A DNA stretch of 38,617 nucleotides from Desulfobacterales bacterium (GTDB lineage Bacteria > Desulfobacterota > Desulfobacteria > Desulfobacterales > UBA5852): positions 1-38,617 of the forward strand of contig JASJED010000074.1 of the NCBI GenBank assembly GCA_030065585.1, given 5' to 3'. How positions within the stretch are numbered: position 1 is the stretch's first letter; each line of letters opens with the position of its first letter. A program made the position numbers and the translations under genes. Below the pieces are notes generated by a model. It saw nothing but the letters and a program-made list of their open reading frames with translations. It did no database searches and was not told where the DNA came from. Below, in pieces: positions 27,264 through 35,483 of this stretch.

Positions 27264-28928
27264 ATGCACCAAGCTGCCAAGAATCATGACGTTTCGCTGG
27301 CCCCTACCGGTGAAGTCTTCGACTTGCCGTGCGAGAAAGACTATGCCGACGAATTCAACCGATTGCAGGCGCTGGCCCGGCGTCACCGCGACGACGGACG
27401 CGAGGTCGTCGTCGTCATGGGCGTCGGTTTTGTCGGCGCGGTGATGGCTGGTGTGGTGGCCGATGCATCCCCGGAAGGATCGGACCGATCGCCTTATTTC
27501 GTGATCGGTATGCAGCGGCCTTCGACGCGTTCTTACTGGAAGATACCCTATCTCAACCGTGGCCTGGCACCGGTGGAGGCCGAAGATCCTGAAGTGGCAC
27601 CTTTGATCGAGCGTTGCGTGAAAGCGAAACAAACGCTCACCGCCACTTTTACCTATGACGCCCTCCAGTTGGCGGATATCGTGGTGGTCGATGTGCAGTG
27701 CGATTATCTCAAGGAGACCCTGGGCGATGTCCGTCAGGGCTATGCCGATATCCGTGCCCTGGAAGAAAGTCTGAAGGTGATCGGTCAGAAGATTCGACCC
27801 GAATGCCTGGTGTTGATCGAGACCACGGTGCCGCCCGGAACAACGGAGTATGTGGCCAATCCAATCATCAAGAAAGCCTTCGAAGAACGCGGCCTGACCC
27901 GGGTGGAGCCTTGTCTGGCGCACAGCTTCGAGCGCGTCATGCCCGGGCGCGACTATGTGGCCTCCATCCGTGAATTCTGGCGGGTGTGCAGCGGCATCAA
28001 TGCCGACGCCCGCGATAAGGTGGTGGCCTTTCTTTCCAACGTGATTGATGTTGCCAATTTCCCCCTGACGGTGCTGGACCGCCCGATCGAGAGTGAAACC
28101 TGCAAGATTGTGGAGAATTCCTACCGAGCCACCACGCTGGCCTTTCTGGATGAGTGGAGTCTGTTTGCCGAGCGCAACGGGGTGGATCTGCACAAGGTGA
28201 TCGAGGCCATCAAGGTGCGCCCCACGCATTCGAATATGATTTTTCCCGGTCCGGGTATCGGGGGGTATTGTCTGCCCAAGGACGGGGGTTTGGGCGTCTG
28301 GGCTTACAACACGCTCATGGGATTTGAGGACGAAATTTTCAAGATGACGCCCCTGGCGATCGACATCAATGATACGCGGGCTTTACGGGTCGCACAGCTC
28401 GTCCGTGACGCCCTGCGAAACATGGGTAAAATCGTGGCGGCCTCGCGGGTCGCGCTACTGGGTGCCTCCTATCGAAAGGACGTGGGCGATACGCGTTACA
28501 GCGGCTCCGAGCTCATCGTCCGCAAACTGGCCGAAATGGGGGCCGAACTGGTGGTTCACGATCCCTACGTGAAGCGTTGGTGGGAGTTGGAAAAACAGGA
28601 CAGCTATCCCCGGCCGGGCTATTCGATGGCGCGGTTTTTCCGCAATCAGGAAGGGCTGCGCGACATTGCGGTTAAAAAACAAATGGCCGATGTGCTCAAA
28701 GGGGTGGACGCCGTTATCCTGGCTGTCGGACATCAGGCTTACCGTCAATTAGACCCGGATACCGTGATTCGGCAGACGGGCCGCCCCGCTGCCGTCATCG
28801 ACTGTTTCAACCTTTTGAATGATGATCAGATCGAACGCTATTTCGAGTTGGGCTGCGAGGTCAAAGGTCTTGGACGGGGACATGTCAAACGCATCAAGGA
28901 CCGCGTGGCCTGCCGCCCGGCCTCCTGA
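27264..28928 (+). CDS. UDP-glucose/GDP-mannose-type nucleotide sugar dehydrogenase (long form)
   Basis: VVVMGVGFVGAVMAGVVAD; VLIETTVPPGTTE; catalytic GPGIGGYCLPKDGG; 554 aa with N-terminal extension. Confidence 0.9.
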   Translation: MHQAAKNHDVSLAPTGEVFDLPCEKDYADEFNRLQALARRHRDDGREVVVVMGVGFVGAVMAGVVADASPEGSDRSPYFVIGMQRPSTRSYWKIPYLNRGLAPVEAEDPEVAPLIERCVKAKQTLTATFTYDALQLADIVVVDVQCDYLKETLGDVRQGYADIRALEESLKVIGQKIRPECLVLIETTVPPGTTEYVANPIIKKAFEERGLTRVEPCLAHSFERVMPGRDYVASIREFWRVCSGINADARDKVVAFLSNVIDVANFPLTVLDRPIESETCKIVENSYRATTLAFLDEWSLFAERNGVDLHKVIEAIKVRPTHSNMIFPGPGIGGYCLPKDGGLGVWAYNTLMGFEDEIFKMTPLAIDINDTRALRVAQLVRDALRNMGKIVAASRVALLGASYRKDVGDTRYSGSELIVRKLAEMGAELVVHDPYVKRWWELEKQDSYPRPGYSMARFFRNQEGLRDIAVKKQMADVLKGVDAVILAVGHQAYRQLDPDTVIRQTGRPAAVIDCFNLLNDDQIERYFELGCEVKGLGRGHVKRIKDRVACRPAS

Positions 28929-28935
28929 TCGACTG

Positions 28936-29010
28936 GATCTCCGGGATGCCGGCGGCCGTACCCCGCTGCATCTGGCCGTCTTCCGAGGCCATCGCGAAAT
29001 GAGAGGCGCC
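28936..29010 (+). pseudogene. Possible remnant of an ankyrin-repeat gene (single repeat)
   Basis: Frame reads LDLRDAGGRTPLHLAVFRGHREM, close to the ankyrin consensus D-x-x-G-x-TPLHLA-xx-GHxE, without a complete gene around it. Confidence 0.4.
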
Positions 29011-29219
29011 CGCGTCCGCAAACCCGATGAATTTAAAGCGGGCTGTGTTGACGCGTCTGTAGCGATCAAGGCAGGGTCTTGCGGCAAAGGGGCGGATGGA
29101 TGCGATGCCCATAGGGCCGCATCGAACTATTGGCAGACCCCATCAGAGGTGGGGGGAGTAAACGCAACGAGGGCGACCACGATTGGCAGACCGCACATTA
29201 CCCAAAGAAGCCCCGGGGC

Positions 29220-29795
29220 CTATGGATCTTCATTCAAAGCATCGTCCTGCCAATATTTGGTCCCTTTGACCGTGGCCTGAAGGGCTAAACCGCTTTCGGT
29301 CAACTGGTAAATCGTGATGTTGTCCAGCAAAGCCTCGCCGCCGACCGCGGCCCCCATATCGCTGGCCTTGGCAGCGGCATCGGCATGCCCGCCAAACTCC
29401 CAGCCGCTTTCGACAAAGCGTTTCATGGTTTCATGGTCATGGAAAATGAAGACGGCGCGGAAATCCTTGATACCCAGTCCCAGGCCGATGCCTAATTCAC
29501 CCATTTTCATATAGGTCCGGCGCCGGTCGCCATTGTTGTGGACGACACCGTAGCCGCCGCCAAAACTGGCGAGGATAAGATTGACGTTGGCATTGCTGAA
29601 GACGGCATACCCCGGGGCCGACGCAATCTGCGATTTGGCCTGGGGACGAACGCGGTAGAGATTCGAGAGGGTTTCCTGCTGCATCTCCCGAATTGCCTGA
29701 CGCTTGTTTTCCGGACGGTGTCCCTTACTGGTCGCACAGGCCGTTAAAACGCTGGCCATGGCCACAACGCACAACACGGTCTTGATCGGTTTCAT
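29220..29795 (-). CDS. SYLF/Ysc84-like lipid-binding lipoprotein
   Basis: MKPIKTVLCVVAMASVLTACATSKG lipobox; APGYAVFSNANVNLILASFGGGYGVVHN...GELGIGLGLGIKDFRAVFIFHD. Confidence 0.87.
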   Translation of the reverse strand: MKPIKTVLCVVAMASVLTACATSKGHRPENKRQAIREMQQETLSNLYRVRPQAKSQIASAPGYAVFSNANVNLILASFGGGYGVVHNNGDRRRTYMKMGELGIGLGLGIKDFRAVFIFHDHETMKRFVESGWEFGGHADAAAKASDMGAAVGGEALLDNITIYQLTESGLALQATVKGTKYWQDDALNEDP

Positions 29796-30095
29796 TTTTG
29801 ATATCCTGCCATGATCGCGATTCGTCCACCAGCGGCGGAGCCTTAGACGGTGATAACCTGCATCGTTATTCAAATATCGGGAAATCCGGTCTAGATCTTT
29901 AATGCCTGCATTTTATCCCTGAATCGTTTAAGACACTGATTATGGCATTCGGTCTAAAGGCTGATGAGCGCATGGCCTTCGCGACATCCTGGTAGAGGAC
30001 CGTCGATGGCCGCATGACGATTATGGATTGAATCATTACAAGCGGTTGGCGGCCGCGAACCGTCCACCTTTTACCCCGCATTCGAGGAGGCGCCC

Positions 30096-30425
30096 GTGGC
30101 GTATTCACATGATTTGGAAAAACGCATCGATGCCAGTGTTGGGGGTTGGGGGCTGGCCAAGAAGAAGATGTTCGGTGGGATCTGCTATCTGCTGGCGGGC
30201 AACATGTGCTTCGGAATTTACGGGGACTTCCTGATCGTGCGCCTGGGCAGCGACGCGGCGGCGAAACCCTATCTGGCCCAAGCACATGTCAAGCCCATGG
30301 ACATTACCGGACGGCCCATGAAGGGCTGGGTCATGGTGGCGCCGGCCGCCTACGACGGGCCGGAGCAGCTTCGGCCATGGCTTTCCCGGGGAACGCAGTT
30401 CGCTCAGACCCTGCCGCCCAAGTAA
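30096..30425 (+). CDS. TfoX/Sxy N-terminal domain protein
   Basis: 109 aa; KKMFGGICYLLAGNMCFGIYGDFLIVRLGSDAA...KPMDITGRPMKGWVMVAP. Confidence 0.85.
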   Translation: MAYSHDLEKRIDASVGGWGLAKKKMFGGICYLLAGNMCFGIYGDFLIVRLGSDAAAKPYLAQAHVKPMDITGRPMKGWVMVAPAAYDGPEQLRPWLSRGTQFAQTLPPK

Positions 30426-30503
30426 GCGAGGGTAAGGCCTTCATGGGAATTCAGCCCCTGTATACGCGCTTGTCATCGCCGTTCTGGTCAATGGTCGCTG
30501 TCT

Positions 30504-31226
30504 TCAACACATCCCGCCGTTGACGCCGATAACCTGTCCGGTGACATAGGCGGCGTCCTCCGAGCACAGGAAGCGCACGACGCGGGCCACCTCTTCGGGG
30601 CGGCCGATGCGCGCCATGGGGATCATCTGTTTCAGCGCGTCCACCGGTACATCGCGTATCATTTCGGTGTCGATCAGGCCGGGGGCTACCGCGTTGACCC
30701 GGATGCCCAGGCGGCCGACCTCGGCCGCCAGCGCCTTGGTGGCCCCGATCAGACCGGCCTTGGCGGCGGAATAGTTGACCTGTCCGCGGTTGCCGATCAC
30801 GCCGGCCACGGACGAGATGGTGACCACCGTGCCGCTTTTCTGGCGCATCATTTTCTTGATGACCGGCTTGGTGACGTTGTAAAAGCCCTTCAGGGCCACG
30901 TCGATCACCGTATCCCATTTGCCCGGCTTCATGGTCAGAAACAGGTCGTCGGCCGTAATACCGGCATTGTTCACCAGGGCATCGATGGTCGCGGCACGCC
31001 CGATGATGTCTTTTATAACCGGCCCGGCCTGGTCAGGATCCGCCACGTCGAAGGCCACGGTTTCGACGGTGCCGCCGATGGCTTCGATGGCCGCCGTCGT
31101 TTCGCGGGCCGTATCGGCGTTGGAATGATAGGTGGCCACGATGTGATAGCCGTTGCGGGCCAGTTCGATGGCGATGGCTTGCCCGATACCCCGGGTACCG
31201 CCGGTAATGATTGCTGTTTTTTCCAT
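30504..31226 (-). CDS. fabG: 3-oxoacyl-ACP reductase (SDR family, FabG-like)
   Basis: TAIITGGTRGIGQAIAIELARNGYHIVATYHS; NNAGIT; S-YSAAKAG; YVTGQVIGVNGGMC. Confidence 0.93.
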   Translation of the reverse strand: MEKTAIITGGTRGIGQAIAIELARNGYHIVATYHSNADTARETTAAIEAIGGTVETVAFDVADPDQAGPVIKDIIGRAATIDALVNNAGITADDLFLTMKPGKWDTVIDVALKGFYNVTKPVIKKMMRQKSGTVVTISSVAGVIGNRGQVNYSAAKAGLIGATKALAAEVGRLGIRVNAVAPGLIDTEMIRDVPVDALKQMIPMARIGRPEEVARVVRFLCSEDAAYVTGQVIGVNGGMC

Positions 31227-31306
31227 CAGCGTCTCCTTGGATGACGAAATCTAATCGGTGAAGAAGGCCGGGGGGGCTGTCGTGTCAACCGGCCGGCTGA
31301 TTTCCC

Positions 31307-31430
31307 GACGGTTTCGTAAAACGTCCGATATCGGCGTTACGCTTCATGCCTCGTCATTGCAGCGTACCGAAAGTACGCTCTATTCCTCAGCATTCGCAAG
31401 CCTTGATCTCAAACCTTTTACGAAGCCGTC
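31307..31430 (+). repeat. Palindromic intergenic repeat family, copy 3
   Basis: gacggtttcgtaaaa ... ttttacgaagccgtc; internal AGCGTAC-CGAAA-GTACGCT; lies between divergent genes. Confidence 0.85.
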
Positions 31431-31656
31431 TGAAATATGACATTTTACGAGTCCATCTTTTCTGTATTCAGGATAATCCGCTGGGCCGATGCTGCGTTAA
31501 CCCGGCGCCATTTCTAATACGAAAGCCCTTGGTCTGTAAAGCACGGCACGGTGGTGAGGCGTCCCGCGGGCCTGCAACGCCATTGGACTTGCATAAAATT
31601 GCCAGTTGACATTTGATAGTGACGTTTTTGATCGAACCGACACGCTAAGGAGCGCC

Positions 31657-32811
31657 ATGCTATTCCAATTTCAGACCGCCGGCCGGATTTATTTCGGCTG
31701 CGGTGAAGCCGCCCGACTCGGTGCGGTCGCCGCCGAATGGGGCCGGCGGGTTTTGTTCATGACCGGTCGTCATCCCGAACGCTGGGATGATCTGCGGGCG
31801 CAGCTGGCGGCGCAGCGCCTCGATGCCACCGTCTGGCGCATCGAGACCGAGCCCACGGTCGCGATGATCGACCGGGCCGTGGCCACGGCCCGCGAGACGG
31901 GCGCCGACGTTGTGGTGGCGGTCGGGGGCGGGAGCGTCATCGATGCGGGCAAAGCCGTGGCGGCCATGCTGGCCAACGACGGCTCCCTCATGGATTATCT
32001 GGAAATCGTGGGACGGGGCCGGGCGCTCACACAGCCTTCGCAACCCTGTATTGCGGTTCCCACCACGGCCGGCACGGGGGCCGAGGTCACCCGCAACGCC
32101 GTGCTAAGCGCCGTCTCCCACAAAGTCAAAGTGAGTCTGCGCAGTCCGTTCATGATGCCCTGTGTGGCGATCGTCGATCCCGAACTCACGGTGGCCATGC
32201 CCCCTGCGATGACGGCCGGCACGGGCATGGACGCCATGACCCAGTTGATCGAGGCCCTGGTGTCCTCGAAGGCCAACCCCCTGACGGACGGGATCTGCCG
32301 GGAAGGCCTGCCCCTGGCCGTGCGCTGTCTGCCGCGGGCCTTCGATGACGGTCGCGACCTGGCGGCCCGGGAGGGGATGGCGCTGGCCAGTCTTTGCGGA
32401 GGACTGGCCCTGGCCAACGCCGGTCTGGGGGCCGTGCACGGCTTGGCCGGCCCGCTGGGCGGAATGATCCACGCGCCGCACGGTATGATCTGTGCCGCGC
32501 TGCTGCCGCCGGTCATGGCGGCCAATATCGAGGCCCTGCGACGGCAGGCGGCCGATTCGATTTATCTGGAGCGCTATCGGGAAGTGGCCCGTCTTCTGAC
32601 CGGCCGTCTGGACGCCCGGGAGAATGAGGGCGTCGACCACGTGCGTCGCCTGGTCGACCAGTTGGCGCTGCCGGGACTGTCGACCCTGGGCCTCCAGGCC
32701 TCCGACTTGGAAGCGGCCGCGGCCAAGGCGTCTCGCGCCAGCAGCATGCAGGGCAACCCGGTCGTCTTGAGCGCCGATGTGCTGGAAGGCATTTTAAGAT
32801 CGGCGTTCTGA
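31657..32811 (+). CDS. Iron-containing alcohol dehydrogenase
   Basis: FQTAGRIYFGCGEAARLG; VVAVGGGSVIDAGKAVAAM; AVPTTAGTGAEVTRNAVL; GLAGPLGGMIHAPHGMICAALLP. Confidence 0.94.
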   Translation: MLFQFQTAGRIYFGCGEAARLGAVAAEWGRRVLFMTGRHPERWDDLRAQLAAQRLDATVWRIETEPTVAMIDRAVATARETGADVVVAVGGGSVIDAGKAVAAMLANDGSLMDYLEIVGRGRALTQPSQPCIAVPTTAGTGAEVTRNAVLSAVSHKVKVSLRSPFMMPCVAIVDPELTVAMPPAMTAGTGMDAMTQLIEALVSSKANPLTDGICREGLPLAVRCLPRAFDDGRDLAAREGMALASLCGGLALANAGLGAVHGLAGPLGGMIHAPHGMICAALLPPVMAANIEALRRQAADSIYLERYREVARLLTGRLDARENEGVDHVRRLVDQLALPGLSTLGLQASDLEAAAAKASRASSMQGNPVVLSADVLEGILRSAF

Positions 32812-32827
32812 GACGCGCTCTACGGAC

Positions 32828-33781
32828 CTACCTATCCGCATGCCTGGGCGGCCTTTCCAGGAATGATGCGATCTGCGGCCAGAGTCGGACGACGTCTTCC
32901 GGTGTCGACCAGACAATTTCGGGATCCGATTTGAACCAGGTAAACTGACGTTTGGCATAGCGCCGGGTGTCACGTTTGATCAACGCCACGGTTTCGTCCC
33001 AGGCCGTTTTTCTGGAAAGATACTCGACGATATGGCGATAGCCGATGGCTTGCATCGGTTTGAGATCGGCATGGTAGCCGCGGTCCAGCAGCGATTGAAC
33101 CTCGGCCACCAGACCTTCCGCGACCATGGCTTCGACCCGTTGGTTGATGCGCGCGTAAAGGACGTCGCGATCGATTTCCAGGCCGATCTTGAAGGTTGTA
33201 TAGCGCTTTTGCGCAAATCCGTGGCGGCGCTGGAGTTCGGACAATGAGCGGCCAGTGGTCTCGAGGGTCTCGAGGGCGCGGATGATGCGAAAACGGTCGT
33301 TGAGGTGGATGCGGGCGGCACTTTGCGGATCGCGGCGGCGCAGTTCGGCATGCAACCCGGCCACGCCTTGCGTCTCGGCCCGCCGCGCCAGTCTTTGGCG
33401 GATCTGGGGATCAGGCCTCCGGGCAGCGAACAAGCCGTATACCAGCGCTTTGATGTAAAGGCCGGTGCCGCCGGCCACCACGGCCGGTGACGCGGCCTGC
33501 CGGAGACGGTCGATGCAGTCGGCGGCCAGGACCGCGTAGCGCACGGCGTCGAAAGACGTATCCGGATCGACCACGTCGATCATGTGATGCGGGACGGCGG
33601 CCTGTTCCTGCGGCGTTGGTTTGGCAGTGCCGATATCCATGTAACGATAGACCTGCATGGAATCGGCCCCCACGATCTGGCCCCCGATGCGTTGGGCCAG
33701 GCGAATCGCGGCGGCTGTTTTGCCGATGCCGGTCGGACCGCAGATGATGACGATGCGGGGGCGTCTAGAATCCGTGCGCAT
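32828..33781 (-). CDS. miaA: tRNA dimethylallyltransferase
   Basis: RIVIICGPTGIGKTAAAIRLAQRIGGQIVGADSMQVYRYMDIGTAKPTPQEQAAVPHHMIDVVDPD; likely start MRTDSRRPR, ORF track extends to 33838. Confidence 0.95.
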   Translation of the reverse strand: MRTDSRRPRIVIICGPTGIGKTAAAIRLAQRIGGQIVGADSMQVYRYMDIGTAKPTPQEQAAVPHHMIDVVDPDTSFDAVRYAVLAADCIDRLRQAASPAVVAGGTGLYIKALVYGLFAARRPDPQIRQRLARRAETQGVAGLHAELRRRDPQSAARIHLNDRFRIIRALETLETTGRSLSELQRRHGFAQKRYTTFKIGLEIDRDVLYARINQRVEAMVAEGLVAEVQSLLDRGYHADLKPMQAIGYRHIVEYLSRKTAWDETVALIKRDTRRYAKRQFTWFKSDPEIVWSTPEDVVRLWPQIASFLERPPRHADR

Positions 33782-33906
33782 GCCGCGCAGATAATCAGAC
33801 TGTGGGCCTAATCGCAAGCGGAATCTGGGTCGCCGCACAGCTTCCGGTCAGACCCGACACGAAGCACGTCAAGCTTTCGCGCCACTTGAAAATCAGGCTT
33901 TTTTAT

Positions 33907-33933
33907 TTGACATTAAATGGTCGATGCTATAAC
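33907..33933 (+). promoter_or_regulatory. Candidate sigma-70-type promoter for dsrC
   Basis: TTGACA (33907-33912), 15-nt spacer, TATAAC (33928-33933); about 80 nt before the dsrC start in an AT-rich stretch. Confidence 0.5.
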
Positions 33934-34016
33934 TAAACTCGAAATTAAATTAGGCTTGCAGTGAGTATAACCGGCGGGACGCCGAATAAAATTCATTTAA
34001 AGGAGGGTATGAGTAA

Positions 34017-34337
34017 ATGGCCAACGTAGAATACATGGGCAAGACGTTTGAAGTAGATGAAGACGGTTTCATCGGTAATTATGAAGATGGAAAGTGTGAA
34101 GAATGGATCCAGTACGTCAAGCAGCAAGAAGGTATCGACGAACTGAGTGAAGAACACCGCAAAGTCATCACGGTGCTGCAGGAGTACTACGAGAAAAACG
34201 GTATCGCTCCCATGGTGCGGGTCCTTTCCAAAGTCACCGGCTTCAAACTGAAACACATCTATGAGCTGTTCCCTTCAGGTCCGGGCAAGGGCGCCTGTAA
34301 AATGGCGGGTCTCCCGAAACCGACCGGCTGCGTCTAA
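34017..34337 (+). CDS. dsrC: DsrC/TusE-family sulfur relay protein
   Basis: 106 aa; FEVDEDGFIGNYEDG...GIAPMVRVLSKVTGFKLKHIYELFPSGPGKGACKMAGLPKPTGCV with both conserved C-terminal Cys; aaggaggg RBS. Confidence 0.97.
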   Translation: MANVEYMGKTFEVDEDGFIGNYEDGKCEEWIQYVKQQEGIDELSEEHRKVITVLQEYYEKNGIAPMVRVLSKVTGFKLKHIYELFPSGPGKGACKMAGLPKPTGCV

Positions 34338-34375
34338 TGCTGCGGCCTTGACGGCTGTTGCTTAGAACCGATTGC

Positions 34376-34402
34376 AAGGCCCTGCCCCAGGCAGGGCCTT
34401 TT
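34376..34402 (+). terminator. Rho-independent terminator after dsrC
   Basis: AAGGCCCTGCC-CCA-GGCAGGGCCTTTT, 11-bp stem and T-run. Confidence 0.92.
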
Positions 34403-34407
34403 CATTT

Positions 34408-34530
34408 GACGGATTCGCAAAAAGCCCGAGAGCGGCGTTATGCTTCAGCCCTCGTCATTGCGGCGTACTTATGTACGCCTCATTCCTCGGGCTTCGCAAG
34501 CCTTGCGCTCGAACTTTTTGCGTATCCGTC
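34408..34530 (+). repeat. Palindromic intergenic repeat family, copy 4
   Basis: gacggattcgcaaaaa ... tttttgcgtatccgtc; internal GGCGTAC-TTAT-GTACGCC. Confidence 0.85.
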
Positions 34531-34596
34531 TGCAACGCCAATCTTTGCAGTTCCGTTTTCATACGTAATTCGTTTTGGTCGGGGAGGGCGCTTATC

Positions 34597-34983
34597 ATGG
34601 AATTCAAGGTCAAGAGCGGCAGCCGGACTCAGCTGATTGACATAACGTCGGATGTTCAGGCGGCCCTGCGCGAGGCCGGCGTCCGCGATGGTCTCTGTAT
34701 GATTTATGTCCCCCACACCACTGCCGCGGTGACGATCAACGAAAATGCCGATCCCACGGTCAAGTCGGATATTCTTAAAATCCTCAACCAGGTCATTCCC
34801 TTTGAAGCCAATTACGGCCATATGGAGGGCAATTCGGCGGCCCATATCAAGTCGACCCTTGTGGGGGCTTCCGAGTTGGTGGCCGTGCGCAACGGCAAAT
34901 TGCAGCTGGGCACCTGGCAGGGCATTTTTTTCTGTGAGTTCGACGGCCCCCGCCGCCGCCGCGTTCATCTGCACATGCGTTGA
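34597..34983 (+). CDS. YjbQ-family protein (UPF0047)
   Basis: MEFKVKSGSRTQLIDITSDVQAALREAGVRDGLCMIYVPHTTAAVTINENADP; C-terminal GTWQGIFFCEFDGPRRRRVHLHM. Confidence 0.93.
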   Translation: MEFKVKSGSRTQLIDITSDVQAALREAGVRDGLCMIYVPHTTAAVTINENADPTVKSDILKILNQVIPFEANYGHMEGNSAAHIKSTLVGASELVAVRNGKLQLGTWQGIFFCEFDGPRRRRVHLHMR

Positions 34984-35012
34984 TGGATCGATGCCGAATA
35001 CAGGAATCCCCC

Positions 35013-35483
35013 ATGCCCCCTAAGATAAATGATCTGATGGATGATGACGATCGACGCCTGCTGAACCGGATCCAATCGGATTTTCCGGTATCCTCCCGAC
35101 CTTTTGCGACCCTTGGCCAGGAACTGGGCATGAGCGAAGAGGAGGTTCTGGCGCGTGTCGCCGGTCTCAAAGCGGCTGGCATCATTCGACGCATCGGCGG
35201 TAATTTTTCGCCGGAAAAGCTTGGGTTCGTGAGCACGCTCTGTGCGGCCCAGGTGCCGGAGGACGAGATCGATCGGTTTGCCGAGATCGTCAATCGCTAT
35301 GCCGGCGTGACCCATAACTACCTGCGCGAAAACAGCTTCAATATCTGGTTCACTTTTATTGCGCCTTCGATGCAAGAAATCGAGGCCAATTTGGCGGCCA
35401 TCCAGGAAGCCACCGGCGTGACCCAAATCATGAACCTTCCGGCCACCCGGGTTTTTAAAATTAGGGCCAAATTCGACGTCTGA
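35013..35483 (+). CDS. Lrp/AsnC-fold protein, siroheme decarboxylase (AhbA/AhbB)-like
   Basis: DDRRLLNRIQSDFPVSSRPFATLGQELGMSEEEVLARVAGLKAAGIIRRIGGNFSPEKLGFVSTLCAAQVPE...GVTHNYLRENSFNIWFTFIA fits the AhbA/B/NirDGHL pattern. Confidence 0.8.
   Translation: MPPKINDLMDDDDRRLLNRIQSDFPVSSRPFATLGQELGMSEEEVLARVAGLKAAGIIRRIGGNFSPEKLGFVSTLCAAQVPEDEIDRFAEIVNRYAGVTHNYLRENSFNIWFTFIAPSMQEIEANLAAIQEATGVTQIMNLPATRVFKIRAKFDV

Noticed and set aside
27258-28229. 323-aa minus-strand ORF
   Set aside because: Antisense shadow of the nucleotide-sugar dehydrogenase; His-rich composition is a codon-mirror artefact.
29128-29192. Direct repeat attggcagacc ... attggcagacc
   Set aside because: Two short copies only, no regular spacing or further units; not CRISPR-like.
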